Of a stretch of 7,940 nt of DNA, positions 1-6,872 are shown piece after piece. Made by a program: the position numbers and the translations under genes. This stretch comes from CAZAQS01 sp964486825. GTDB lineage: Bacteria; Chloroflexota; Anaerolineae; Anaerolineales; UBA4823. The notes below the pieces were generated by a model. It was given only the letters and a program-made list of their open reading frames with translations. It was not told where the DNA came from and did not search any database. The first letter of the stretch is position 1; each line of letters begins with the position of its first letter. The stretch spans positions 1 through 7,940 of the forward strand of contig CAZAQS010000221.1 in NCBI GenBank assembly GCA_964486825.1. Reading direction: 5' to 3'.

Positions 1-1
1 G

Positions 2-1717
2 TTCGTGTGCAGCTGTGGCGGCACGATGAGCAACGAGCTGGATATGTCGAATATCGCCTTCCGGTCGTTGAACTGGCCGGGAGTCGTGCTGGCTGAGGTG
101 GTAAACCTGGCCTGTTTCCCGGATGAGTTGGAGCAGATGCGCCAGCGTATCCAGGAGCGTGGATTGAACCGGGTCGTCGTGGCTGCTTGTAGCAATCGAA
201 CCCACGATCCGCTTTTCCAACGAATGGTGCGTAGCGCAGGGCTGAACCCATACCTGTTAGAAGTGGTAAACCTGCGCGACCAATGTAGCCAGGTACACAA
301 AGACAGGCGACTGGCAAACCGCAAAGCAGTAGAAATGGTGCGAGTAGCAACCGGTCGGGTGGCCGAAGCCCAGCCTGTAAACAAAGAAAAGCACACCTGT
401 TTTCCCGCGGCCCTGGTATTGGGCGGGGGAGTGGCCGGTATGACGGCCGCATTAGCGATTGCTGACAGCGGTTATAACGTTCACCTGGTGGAGCGTTCCG
501 AGATCCTGGGCGGGCACCTGCGGAATTTATTCTATGTGGCGGAAGGTTATAACCCCCAACGATTGCTCCGCGACCTGGTCAATCGAGTACGAGGTCACCA
601 ACGGATCTATACTCATACTCGTACAGAAGTGACCGATCAATCGGGGCATGTGGGTCGATTCAGGACCGGGTTGCTTACTTACCATAATGACGGTTCTACG
701 GATGTCCTGAGCGTCGAGCACGGCGTCACGATCATCGCTACGGGAGCAAAAGAGACCCGCCAACACCCGCTCTTGGAGTTCCCAGGAGTGATCACGCAGA
801 GTGAGCTGGAGGAAAAAATTATTCACCACCCGGAGGAGATCGCAGCGTTAAAGGATGTTGTTATGTTGCAATGTGTGCGACCCGAAGGAACGGCAGATTA
901 TTGCTCGCGCGTGTGCTGCACCAACACCATGAAAAATGCCATCCGGATCAAGCTCTTCAACCCATCCTGCCGAGTGAGCGTGCTGTACAAGAATATCGTA
1001 ACCTATGGATTCAGAGAGGAATTCTACACGGAAGCGCGCCGGCATGGGGTGGTGTTCATCCGTTATACAGATGAAGAACCGCCGCATGTCAGCCATGAAA
1101 ACGGCAAGCTCATTGTTAAGGTGCGAGACCTTTCATTAGATCGCATGATGTCCTTGCAAGCCGACTTATTGACAATGAGCATGTCCATTACCCCGGCAGA
1201 TGGGACCGGCAAACTGGCAGGAATGTGGCGACTACCGCTTTCAACAGAAGGCTTCTTTGAGGAAGCGCAACTCAAGTTGCGTCCGATGGATTTTATGCGA
1301 GAGGGTATCTTCCTGGCTGGAATGGCGCATTACCCGAAGTTTCTGGAAGAGAGCATCAGCCATGCCCTGGCGGCTGCCGGGCGCGCCTTGACCCTGCTCT
1401 CACAAGAATCGCTCTATCTGGGTGGCGTTGTGGCGGTTGTTGATGCTGAGAAATGTGTGGGCTGCCTGACCTGTACACGTACCTGTCCCTTTGAGATTCC
1501 TCAGGTGGTCGAGGTGGAAGGTCGGCATGGCGTTGGCCAGCTTGGAGGTGCGGCCTATATCGACCCGACCCAGTGTCAGGGCTGTGGGACGTGCACAGGC
1601 GAGTGTCCGGCCAATGCTATCCAATTGATCCATTATACGGATGAGCAAATGATGTTGCACTCCATCGGCGGGCTGGGTAGCTGGCAGACAGAGGTTTATC
1701 ACGAGGCGATTCAATGA
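2..1717 (+). CDS. hdrA: HdrA-like FAD/iron-sulfur oxidoreductase, 5'-truncated by window edge
   Basis: This is the C-terminal 571 residues of a heterodisulfide reductase subunit A-like flavoprotein; the frame is open to the window edge. The GTG at 5 is not a start: the preceding Phe codon and F-V-C-S-C-G match the internal HdrA motif F-V-C-H-C-G of the long downstream protein. Counting Phe as residue 1, I see the Cys domain (C3, C5, C38, C63, C95 in the D-Q-C-S-Q-V-H motif), a FAD-binding GGGVAG at 141-146, Q-C-V at 290-292 with Y-C-S-R-V-C-C at 300-306, and a C-terminal double ferredoxin domain (C485/488/491/495 and C525/528/531/535) for two [4Fe-4S] clusters. HdrA normally carries the FAD and passes electrons along such clusters in the cytoplasm. 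The protein aligns along its whole length with residues 962-1533 of the fusion at 2271-6872, so it may itself be the end of a longer protein. It ends in an ATGA overlap with the next gene. Confidence 0.93.
   Translation, partial: FVCSCGGTMSNELDMSNIAFRSLNWPGVVLAEVVNLACFPDELEQMRQRIQERGLNRVVVAACSNRTHDPLFQRMVRSAGLNPYLLEVVNLRDQCSQVHKDRRLANRKAVEMVRVATGRVAEAQPVNKEKHTCFPAALVLGGGVAGMTAALAIADSGYNVHLVERSEILGGHLRNLFYVAEGYNPQRLLRDLVNRVRGHQRIYTHTRTEVTDQSGHVGRFRTGLLTYHNDGSTDVLSVEHGVTIIATGAKETRQHPLLEFPGVITQSELEEKIIHHPEEIAALKDVVMLQCVRPEGTADYCSRVCCTNTMKNAIRIKLFNPSCRVSVLYKNIVTYGFREEFYTEARRHGVVFIRYTDEEPPHVSHENGKLIVKVRDLSLDRMMSLQADLLTMSMSITPADGTGKLAGMWRLPLSTEGFFEEAQLKLRPMDFMREGIFLAGMAHYPKFLEESISHALAAAGRALTLLSQESLYLGGVVAVVDAEKCVGCLTCTRTCPFEIPQVVEVEGRHGVGQLGGAAYIDPTQCQGCGTCTGECPANAIQLIHYTDEQMMLHSIGGLGSWQTEVYHEAIQ
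1703..1706 (+). promoter_or_regulatory. ribosome binding site of first mvhD
   Basis: GAGG lies 7 nt before the ATG at 1714, inside the end of the upstream hdrA-like gene. It supports the overlapping ATGA start and translational coupling of the two genes. Confidence 0.6.
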
Positions 1718-2226
1718 CCTTTAACGAAAATAGAGCGGAGTTTGAACCGGAGATCACCGCATTTTACTGTGTTTACTGCGGATATATGACTGCTGATACG
1801 GCCGGAGCACTGCATCTCCAATATCCACCCAATGTGAAATTTGTCAGGATGCCCTGCGGTGGCAAGACCGACATCCGCTATCTATTGGAAGCATTTGAAC
1901 AGGGAGCAGACGGCGTTTACTTGCTAGCCTGCCCGATTGGGAACTGCCATCACGTGCGCGGGAATGAGCGCGGCCAGGCTCGAATGGAGCGGGCGAAGGT
2001 GATTTTAGATGAAATCGGCCTAGGCGGCGAACGCCTGGACATGTTCTTCATGTCCGGCAGCCAGGGGCAAGCATTTGCAGCGGCTGCCAAAACAATGACG
2101 GAACGGATCCGGAAGTTGGGGCCGAACCCCCTCAAGCTTGTCGTAAACAGGAAAGCCATTCAGGAAGCAAGCGATGCCGAACTTGAAGAGGAGAACGGTT
2201 TTCGCGGCAGGCGTTCTACCCGCTGA
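1714..2226 (+). CDS. mvhD: MvhD/FlpD-family iron-sulfur protein (cysteine form)
   Basis: A 170-residue protein of the family that includes the delta subunit of F420-non-reducing hydrogenase (MvhD, FlpD domain). In HdrABC-MvhAGD complexes this subunit carries a [2Fe-2S] cluster and passes electrons between the electron donor module and HdrA. The family cysteines are all present: C19-x2-C22 followed by G-Y, C48 in the M-P-C-G-G segment, and C73/C78 in A-C-P-I-G-N-C-H-H, followed by R-G-N-E. The end of the domain shows the family's L-G-P-N-P-L; a charged tail of about 30 residues follows. No hydrogenase large or small subunit is visible, so its partner is probably an HdrA-like protein and not a hydrogenase. 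The start at 1714 overlaps the upstream stop by 4 nt. It is a paralogue of the gene at 6856-7323, in which the residue matching C73 is encoded by TGA. Confidence 0.93.
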   Translation: MTFNENRAEFEPEITAFYCVYCGYMTADTAGALHLQYPPNVKFVRMPCGGKTDIRYLLEAFEQGADGVYLLACPIGNCHHVRGNERGQARMERAKVILDEIGLGGERLDMFFMSGSQGQAFAAAAKTMTERIRKLGPNPLKLVVNRKAIQEASDAELEEENGFRGRRSTR

Positions 2227-2257
2227 ACTGCAGATCACCATCGCGAGAGTCGCAGAC

Positions 2258-2263
2258 TGAGGA
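2258..2263 (+). promoter_or_regulatory. ribosome binding site of the HdrA-GltD-HdrA fusion gene
   Basis: TGAGGA lies 7 nt before the ATG at 2271. The next in-frame ATG (2310, codon 14) has no comparable site, so this favours the upstream start, giving a 13-residue extension before the conserved fold. Confidence 0.6.
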
Positions 2264-2270
2264 TGAGAGT

Positions 2271-5200
2271 ATGATACCTGGACCCCTACCATCAACAAAA
2301 TCAACGCCAATGACAGGTTCTGTAATGGTGGTTGGTGGTGGAATCGCGGGGATGCAGGCATCTCTGGACCTGGCCGAGCAGGGTTTTAAAGTTTACCTGG
2401 TCGAGTCGCAATCAGCTATCGGCGGAAAGATGGCCCAGTTGGATAAGACATTTCCAACCAACGACTGCGCCATGTGTACGATCTCGCCCAAGTTGGTTGA
2501 AACCGGTCGCCATCCAAATATCCAGGTGCTGACGGATACCGAGGTACTGGAAGTTCAGGGGCAAGCTGGGAATTTCACGGTTACGCTGAACCACAAAGCC
2601 CGCTACGTGGATGTGGACAAATGCGTTGGGTGCGGCGACTGCATCAAGGTTTGCCCGGTCGTCGTTCCAGATCTTTTCAATGAGGGGTTGGACCAGCGCC
2701 GGGCGATCTATAAGTTATACCCACAAGCCGTTCCAAACGCATACGCCATCGAGAAGCGCGGCATATCGCCATGCAGAGACGCTTGCCCTGGAGGCCAACG
2801 AGCCCAGGGTTATATCGCCCTGATCCGAGAAGGGCGCTGGGACGATGCTCTGCGCGTGATCAAGATGGATAACCCTTTCCCGGGCATCTGCGGGCGGATT
2901 TGCAACCATCGCTGTGAGACGGCCTGCAACCGGGGTAAGGTAGATGAGCCGATCAATATCCGGGCTTTAAAACGCTTTGTGACTGATAAAGTATATGCTA
3001 ACTCGCGCCAACCGCTACAAGCCGTTGATGTGAAATACCCAAACCAGCGAGTCGCCATCATTGGGGCCGGTCCTTGTGGACTCACCGCTGCTCGCGACCT
3101 GGCTGAGGCAGGTTTTCCGGTAACCGTCCTGGAAGCGATGCCGGTAGCGGGTGGCATGCTACGGCTGGGGGTTCCGGAGTACCGCTTACCTGCGGAAGTG
3201 ATCGAGCGGGAAGTGGCGGACATCTTGGACCTGGGTGTGGAGCTGCGCCTTAACCACCAGGTCGATAACCTGGATGACCTGTTTGAGCAGGGGTATGAAT
3301 CAGTCTTGATCGCAGTTGGCGCTCACGAGGGCATCCGCCTGCCGATCCCGGGAGCGAATGCGGAAGGCGTTCTGATCAATACGCATTTCCTGAGAGATGT
3401 ACGCCTGGGGAAATACACAAATCCGGCGCCGGTCGAGGGGCAGGAAGCGCCTGCTCTGGGTGAAACCGTGCTCGTTCTGGGTGGCGGGAATGTGGCGATC
3501 GATGTGGCACGCAGTGCTGTTCGACTGGGAAAACACGTGAGCATGGCCTTTTTAGAGAGCCGAGATGCAATGCCATCCCACGAGTGGGAGATCCAGGCTG
3601 CCTTGGAGGAGGGTATCCATCTCTATCCAAGCCGGACATTTGAGCGGGTAGTTGTTGATGATGCGGGACATGCTTGCGGCGTGGAGTGTTTGAATGTGCG
3701 CTCCTTTAGCTTTGATGAAAGCGGGCGGTTGAATGTGGACAAGGAGCCCGGCTCCCAACATATAATTCCCTGTGATACGGTGATTTTCTCGGTAGGGCAG
3801 CGAGCAGGCCTGGCTTTCATTCCGGATGATGCCGGTGTGGGCCTGACCACGCGCAAGACAATTGCGATCAATCCGAATACTTTCGCTGCTACCCGCCCCG
3901 GCGTATTTGCAGCCGGAGACAGTGTGTCCGGAACGGCTTTTGTGATTGAAGCCGTAGCCAGCGGGCATACTGCTGCCAGCTCGATCATCCGATACTTGCA
4001 GGGTGAACATCTGGAGCCGCCGCCTAAGCCAGATTTGCCCGTAGTGAACTTGAGCCAGGACGAGATAGATGAGCGCATGCGGCGGGGCGAGATCCACCGC
4101 CAGCCAAGGGTAGCGATGCCCCAACTGCCGGTCGCCCAGCGGCTGGATAATTTTGCAGAGGTAGAGGGCGGTTACGATGATGACTCAGCTCAGCAAGAAG
4201 CGGCGCGCTGCCTGGCTTGTGGGACTTGCTCGGAGTGCATGAGTTGCACCTTCGTATGCGGAGTGCAGGCGATCAACCATGATATGGCGCCCTATCAAGA
4301 GACGATCAAAGCGGGAGCTATTATCCTGGCTCCGGGATACCAGGTTTATAGGGCCGAGCTCTCGGAAGAGTTTGGCTTTGGACGCTATCGAAACGTGATC
4401 TCAGCCCTGCAATACGAACGCATCCTATCAGCGAGCGGCCCGACGGCTGGGCATCTTAAACGTCCTTCTGATGGGGTTTCTCCCAAGCGGATTGCATTCC
4501 TGCAGTGCGTAGGTAGCCGTGATCAGAACCATGACTACTGCTCAGCGGTTTGCTGTATGTATGCGGCGAAAGAAGCCATCATGACGATCGAGCATGCCCG
4601 TGCAGAAGCGCGCCTGTCTGGCGAAGAGGCGGAAGTATCCTGTGAAGTATTTTTCATGGATACTCGCGCTTACAGCAAGGGTTATGAGGAATATTACCGC
4701 CGGGCAGAGGAGAAGTACGGGGTTAAATACACCCGGGCGCGGATCAGCCAGTTGCGCGAGGACCCACAGACTGGCAACCTGATATTACGTTATGCCTCCC
4801 CCTACCAAGGGCTTCATCAACCACAAGTGAAGGAGTTTGACCTGGTCGTCCTTTCAGTTGGGATGGAAATCTCGGAGCCGGTCAGGGAGCTCGGGCGGAG
4901 CCTGGGCATCGAGCTTGACAGCTATGGTTTTTGCCATACCACCTTATTCGATCCGCTTCAGACCAGCCGCCGAGGGATCTTTGCAGCCGGGCCATTCCGG
5001 GAGCCGAAGGATATACCGGAGACAGTCATGGAAGCCAGTGGGGCTGCAGCAGGAGCAGCTCAGTTATTAGCCAGCTCCCGTTTCACGCTTACCAGCACGC
5101 CAGAATATCCTCCGGAACGGGACATCAGCGAAGAGCCGCCCCGCACGGGTGTATTCGTCTGCCATTGTGGCAGCAATATCGGTGGTTATCTGGATGTGCC

Positions 5201-6872
5201 CGCGGTAGCCGAGTATGCCAGCCAGCTGCCTGGCGTGCTGCATGCCGAGGCAAACCTATATACCTGTTCTCAGAATACTGTCACTCATATCATGGAACAG
5301 GTGCAAGAGCTGGGATTGAACCGGGTGGTTGTGGCCTCCTGCACACCGTTGACTCATGAAGGATTATTTCAGGATGCCATCCGGCAGGCAGGATTGAACC
5401 CGCACCTGTTCGAGATGGCGAATATCCGCAACCAATGCTCCTGGGTGCATTCTCGAGACTGGGAAAGCGCCACTCAGAAAGCCAAATCCCTGGTGCGTAT
5501 GGCGGCGGCGAGAGCGTCCCGCTTGCAGCCTTTGAAAACCTCCAAGGTGGACGTTTCGAATGCTGCTTTGGTGGTTGGGGGCGGGGCAGCGGGGATGAAT
5601 GCGGCCTGGAGTTTGGCAGAGCAGGGATTCCCGGTGCATATCGTGGAACGGGAGGACGAGTTAGGGGGCAACCTGAGGCGCTTGCGCTATTTCCTTCCGG
5701 CCGGGATACAGCTCTCCCCACAGGAGTACCTGGAAGAGCTGGTTGAAAAGGTAAGCGCGCATCCACTGATCCAAATTCACACAGGCACCCAGCTCCTGGA
5801 AACCACAGGCTTTAAAGGCAACTTCGTTACTTCTTTGAAGGGACCGAAAGGGAATTATAAAGTAACGCACGGGGCAACCATCATCGCAACGGGTGGCGTG
5901 GAGTATAAAGGGCAGGAATACGCGTACGGTCAAGACGAACGCATTCTGACCCAATTGGAATTTGAAGACCGGTTGGCGCAGCTGGAGGTTACACCCTTAA
6001 CGGAGAAAGAAGTTCCAGGTTCTGTTGTAATGATCCAATGCGTGGGACCTGCCGAGCAATACTGTAGCCGGATATGCTGCACCACGGCGCTCAAAAATGC
6101 GTTATACCTGAAAGAGAAGAACCCCAGTACAGATGTGACCATCTTTTATCATGATATCCGCACCTACGGATTTAAAGAGAATTTATATACAGAAGCGCGC
6201 CGGAGAGGCGTTCGTTTTGTGCATTACGATTTCGATCGACGACCGGAGGTGGTCCCCGGAGACATCCAGCTTGGCAAACCCGTGCTGGTCAAGGCCAATG
6301 AGCCAATGCTTGGAAGGGATTTGGCGCTTACTCCAGATTTGGTGGTGCTCAGCACACCGGTTGTCCCCGCGCCAGGGAGCCGGGAGCTGGCTTCTCGATT
6401 GAAGCTATCGACTGATCCGGATGGGTTCTTCCTCGAAGCGCACGTAAAGCTGCGCCCGGTCGATTTTGCCTCCGATGGGGCTTTTATGGCGGGTATGGCT
6501 CACTACCCGAAGCTGCTGGACGAGACGATCGCCCAGGCACAGGCAGCCGCTTCCAGGGCCAGCCTCATCCTGGCGCAGAAAAGCATGCTTACCAATGCCA
6601 GGGTAGCCGTGGTCGACCCGCTAAAATGCGTAGGCTGCCTGACCTGCGTCAGGATTTGCCCGTATGACGTACCTGCAATCCGAATGGAACTGACCGGTGT
6701 GGGGGGTGTAAGCGGGGCGGCTTACATCGAGCCGGCGGTCTGTCATGGTTGCGGAAGTTGCGCCAGTGAATGTCCAGCCCAGGCCATCCAGCTTATGCAC
6801 TCCACGGATGCTCAAACCCTGGTCAAGATCCATGCCCTGTTTAGTGAGGTAGACGATGGTATCAAGCTTTGA
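2271..6872 (+). CDS. hdrA: HdrA-GltD/NfnB-HdrA fusion flavoprotein, 1533 aa
   Basis: A very large cytoplasmic electron-transfer protein with no signal peptide or membrane segment seen. Domains in order: HdrA FAD-binding GGGIAG (22-27) and D-C-A-M-C (C66, C69); a ferredoxin motif C118/121/124/128; then, inside what is normally continuous HdrA sequence, a GltD/NfnB-type insert of about residues 160-600. The insert has N-terminal cluster cysteines (C168, C172, C207, C211, C215, C219), a dinucleotide fold GAGPCG (265-270), a second NAD(P)H-type fold GGGNVA (404-409) and a flavin-binding A-A-G-D (547-550). HdrA then resumes with a Cys-rich stretch (C647 to C663, six Cys), Q-C-V-G-S-R (C746) and Y-C-S-A-V-C-C (756-762). 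A second HdrA unit starts at F-V-C-H-C-G (962-967), with GGGAAG (1103-1108), Q-C-V-G (C1257), and two terminal [4Fe-4S] motifs (C1453-C1463, C1491-C1501). This implies up to three flavins and several clusters in one chain. Typical HdrA has only one such unit. An electron-bifurcating NAD(P)H oxidoreductase role is inferred from context. Confidence 0.93.
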   Translation: MIPGPLPSTKSTPMTGSVMVVGGGIAGMQASLDLAEQGFKVYLVESQSAIGGKMAQLDKTFPTNDCAMCTISPKLVETGRHPNIQVLTDTEVLEVQGQAGNFTVTLNHKARYVDVDKCVGCGDCIKVCPVVVPDLFNEGLDQRRAIYKLYPQAVPNAYAIEKRGISPCRDACPGGQRAQGYIALIREGRWDDALRVIKMDNPFPGICGRICNHRCETACNRGKVDEPINIRALKRFVTDKVYANSRQPLQAVDVKYPNQRVAIIGAGPCGLTAARDLAEAGFPVTVLEAMPVAGGMLRLGVPEYRLPAEVIEREVADILDLGVELRLNHQVDNLDDLFEQGYESVLIAVGAHEGIRLPIPGANAEGVLINTHFLRDVRLGKYTNPAPVEGQEAPALGETVLVLGGGNVAIDVARSAVRLGKHVSMAFLESRDAMPSHEWEIQAALEEGIHLYPSRTFERVVVDDAGHACGVECLNVRSFSFDESGRLNVDKEPGSQHIIPCDTVIFSVGQRAGLAFIPDDAGVGLTTRKTIAINPNTFAATRPGVFAAGDSVSGTAFVIEAVASGHTAASSIIRYLQGEHLEPPPKPDLPVVNLSQDEIDERMRRGEIHRQPRVAMPQLPVAQRLDNFAEVEGGYDDDSAQQEAARCLACGTCSECMSCTFVCGVQAINHDMAPYQETIKAGAIILAPGYQVYRAELSEEFGFGRYRNVISALQYERILSASGPTAGHLKRPSDGVSPKRIAFLQCVGSRDQNHDYCSAVCCMYAAKEAIMTIEHARAEARLSGEEAEVSCEVFFMDTRAYSKGYEEYYRRAEEKYGVKYTRARISQLREDPQTGNLILRYASPYQGLHQPQVKEFDLVVLSVGMEISEPVRELGRSLGIELDSYGFCHTTLFDPLQTSRRGIFAAGPFREPKDIPETVMEASGAAAGAAQLLASSRFTLTSTPEYPPERDISEEPPRTGVFVCHCGSNIGGYLDVPAVAEYASQLPGVLHAEANLYTCSQNTVTHIMEQVQELGLNRVVVASCTPLTHEGLFQDAIRQAGLNPHLFEMANIRNQCSWVHSRDWESATQKAKSLVRMAAARASRLQPLKTSKVDVSNAALVVGGGAAGMNAAWSLAEQGFPVHIVEREDELGGNLRRLRYFLPAGIQLSPQEYLEELVEKVSAHPLIQIHTGTQLLETTGFKGNFVTSLKGPKGNYKVTHGATIIATGGVEYKGQEYAYGQDERILTQLEFEDRLAQLEVTPLTEKEVPGSVVMIQCVGPAEQYCSRICCTTALKNALYLKEKNPSTDVTIFYHDIRTYGFKENLYTEARRRGVRFVHYDFDRRPEVVPGDIQLGKPVLVKANEPMLGRDLALTPDLVVLSTPVVPAPGSRELASRLKLSTDPDGFFLEAHVKLRPVDFASDGAFMAGMAHYPKLLDETIAQAQAAASRASLILAQKSMLTNARVAVVDPLKCVGCLTCVRICPYDVPAIRMELTGVGGVSGAAYIEPAVCHGCGSCASECPAQAIQLMHSTDAQTLVKIHALFSEVDDGIKL
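2742..4070 (+). other. GltD/NfnB-like NAD(P)H oxidoreductase domain inserted in HdrA
   Basis: This segment of the fusion gene (approximate limits) resembles the small subunit of glutamate synthase and NfnB: cluster motif P-C-R-D-A-C-P-G-G, then G-R-W-D-D-A, then C-G-R-I-C-N-H-R-C-E-T-A-C, then two Rossmann folds and the final G-V-F-A-A-G-D. It sits between two halves of the HdrA ferredoxin region: the HdrA motif P-Q-A-V-P-N-A-Y just before it and the Cys-rich R-C-L-A-C-G-T-C just after it both read as HdrA. The frame stays open across both junctions, so this is a genuine in-frame insertion and not an assembly of two genes. In GltD relatives this domain oxidises NAD(P)H at a FAD. Confidence 0.85.
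5154..6872 (+). repeat. second copy of the HdrA C-terminal unit (paralogous to 2-1717)
   Basis: The last 572 residues of the fusion protein align end to end with the 571 residues encoded at 2-1717, with the same motif order and nearly the same length. Short identical DNA words remain, such as GGATTGAACCGGGT (161-174 and 5313-5326) and GAAGCGCGCCGG (1031-1042 and 6192-6203), but overall the copies are well diverged. Each copy is directly followed by an MvhD gene, so the duplicated unit is probably hdrA C-terminal half plus mvhD. Confidence 0.8.
6845..6850 (+). promoter_or_regulatory. ribosome binding site of selenoprotein mvhD
   Basis: TGAGGT lies 5 nt before the ATG at 6856, inside the last codons of the fusion gene. 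It supports a start that overlaps the upstream gene by 17 nt. Confidence 0.6.

Noticed and set aside
5..7. GTG at position 5 as the true start of the first gene
   Set aside because: The preceding Phe codon is part of the F-V-C-x-C-G motif found inside the long paralogue, and the frame is open to the window edge.
2243..2253. Small inverted repeat GCGA-GAG-TCGC in the gap before the fusion gene
   Set aside because: A 4-bp stem without a T run is too weak for a terminator or a regulatory element.
2310..2312. Alternative ATG start (codon 14) of the fusion gene
   Set aside because: No ribosome binding site precedes it, while TGAGGA sits well spaced before the ATG at 2271. It cannot be fully excluded.
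3552..4124. Open frame of 190 codons on the - strand, and other - strand frames inside the fusion gene
   Set aside because: They lie fully within a strongly supported + strand gene, show no recognisable domain and are expected as mirror frames in GC-rich coding DNA.
5290..5766. Open frame of 158 codons on the - strand
   Set aside because: Proline-rich, low-complexity translation antisense to conserved HdrA sequence; a shadow frame.
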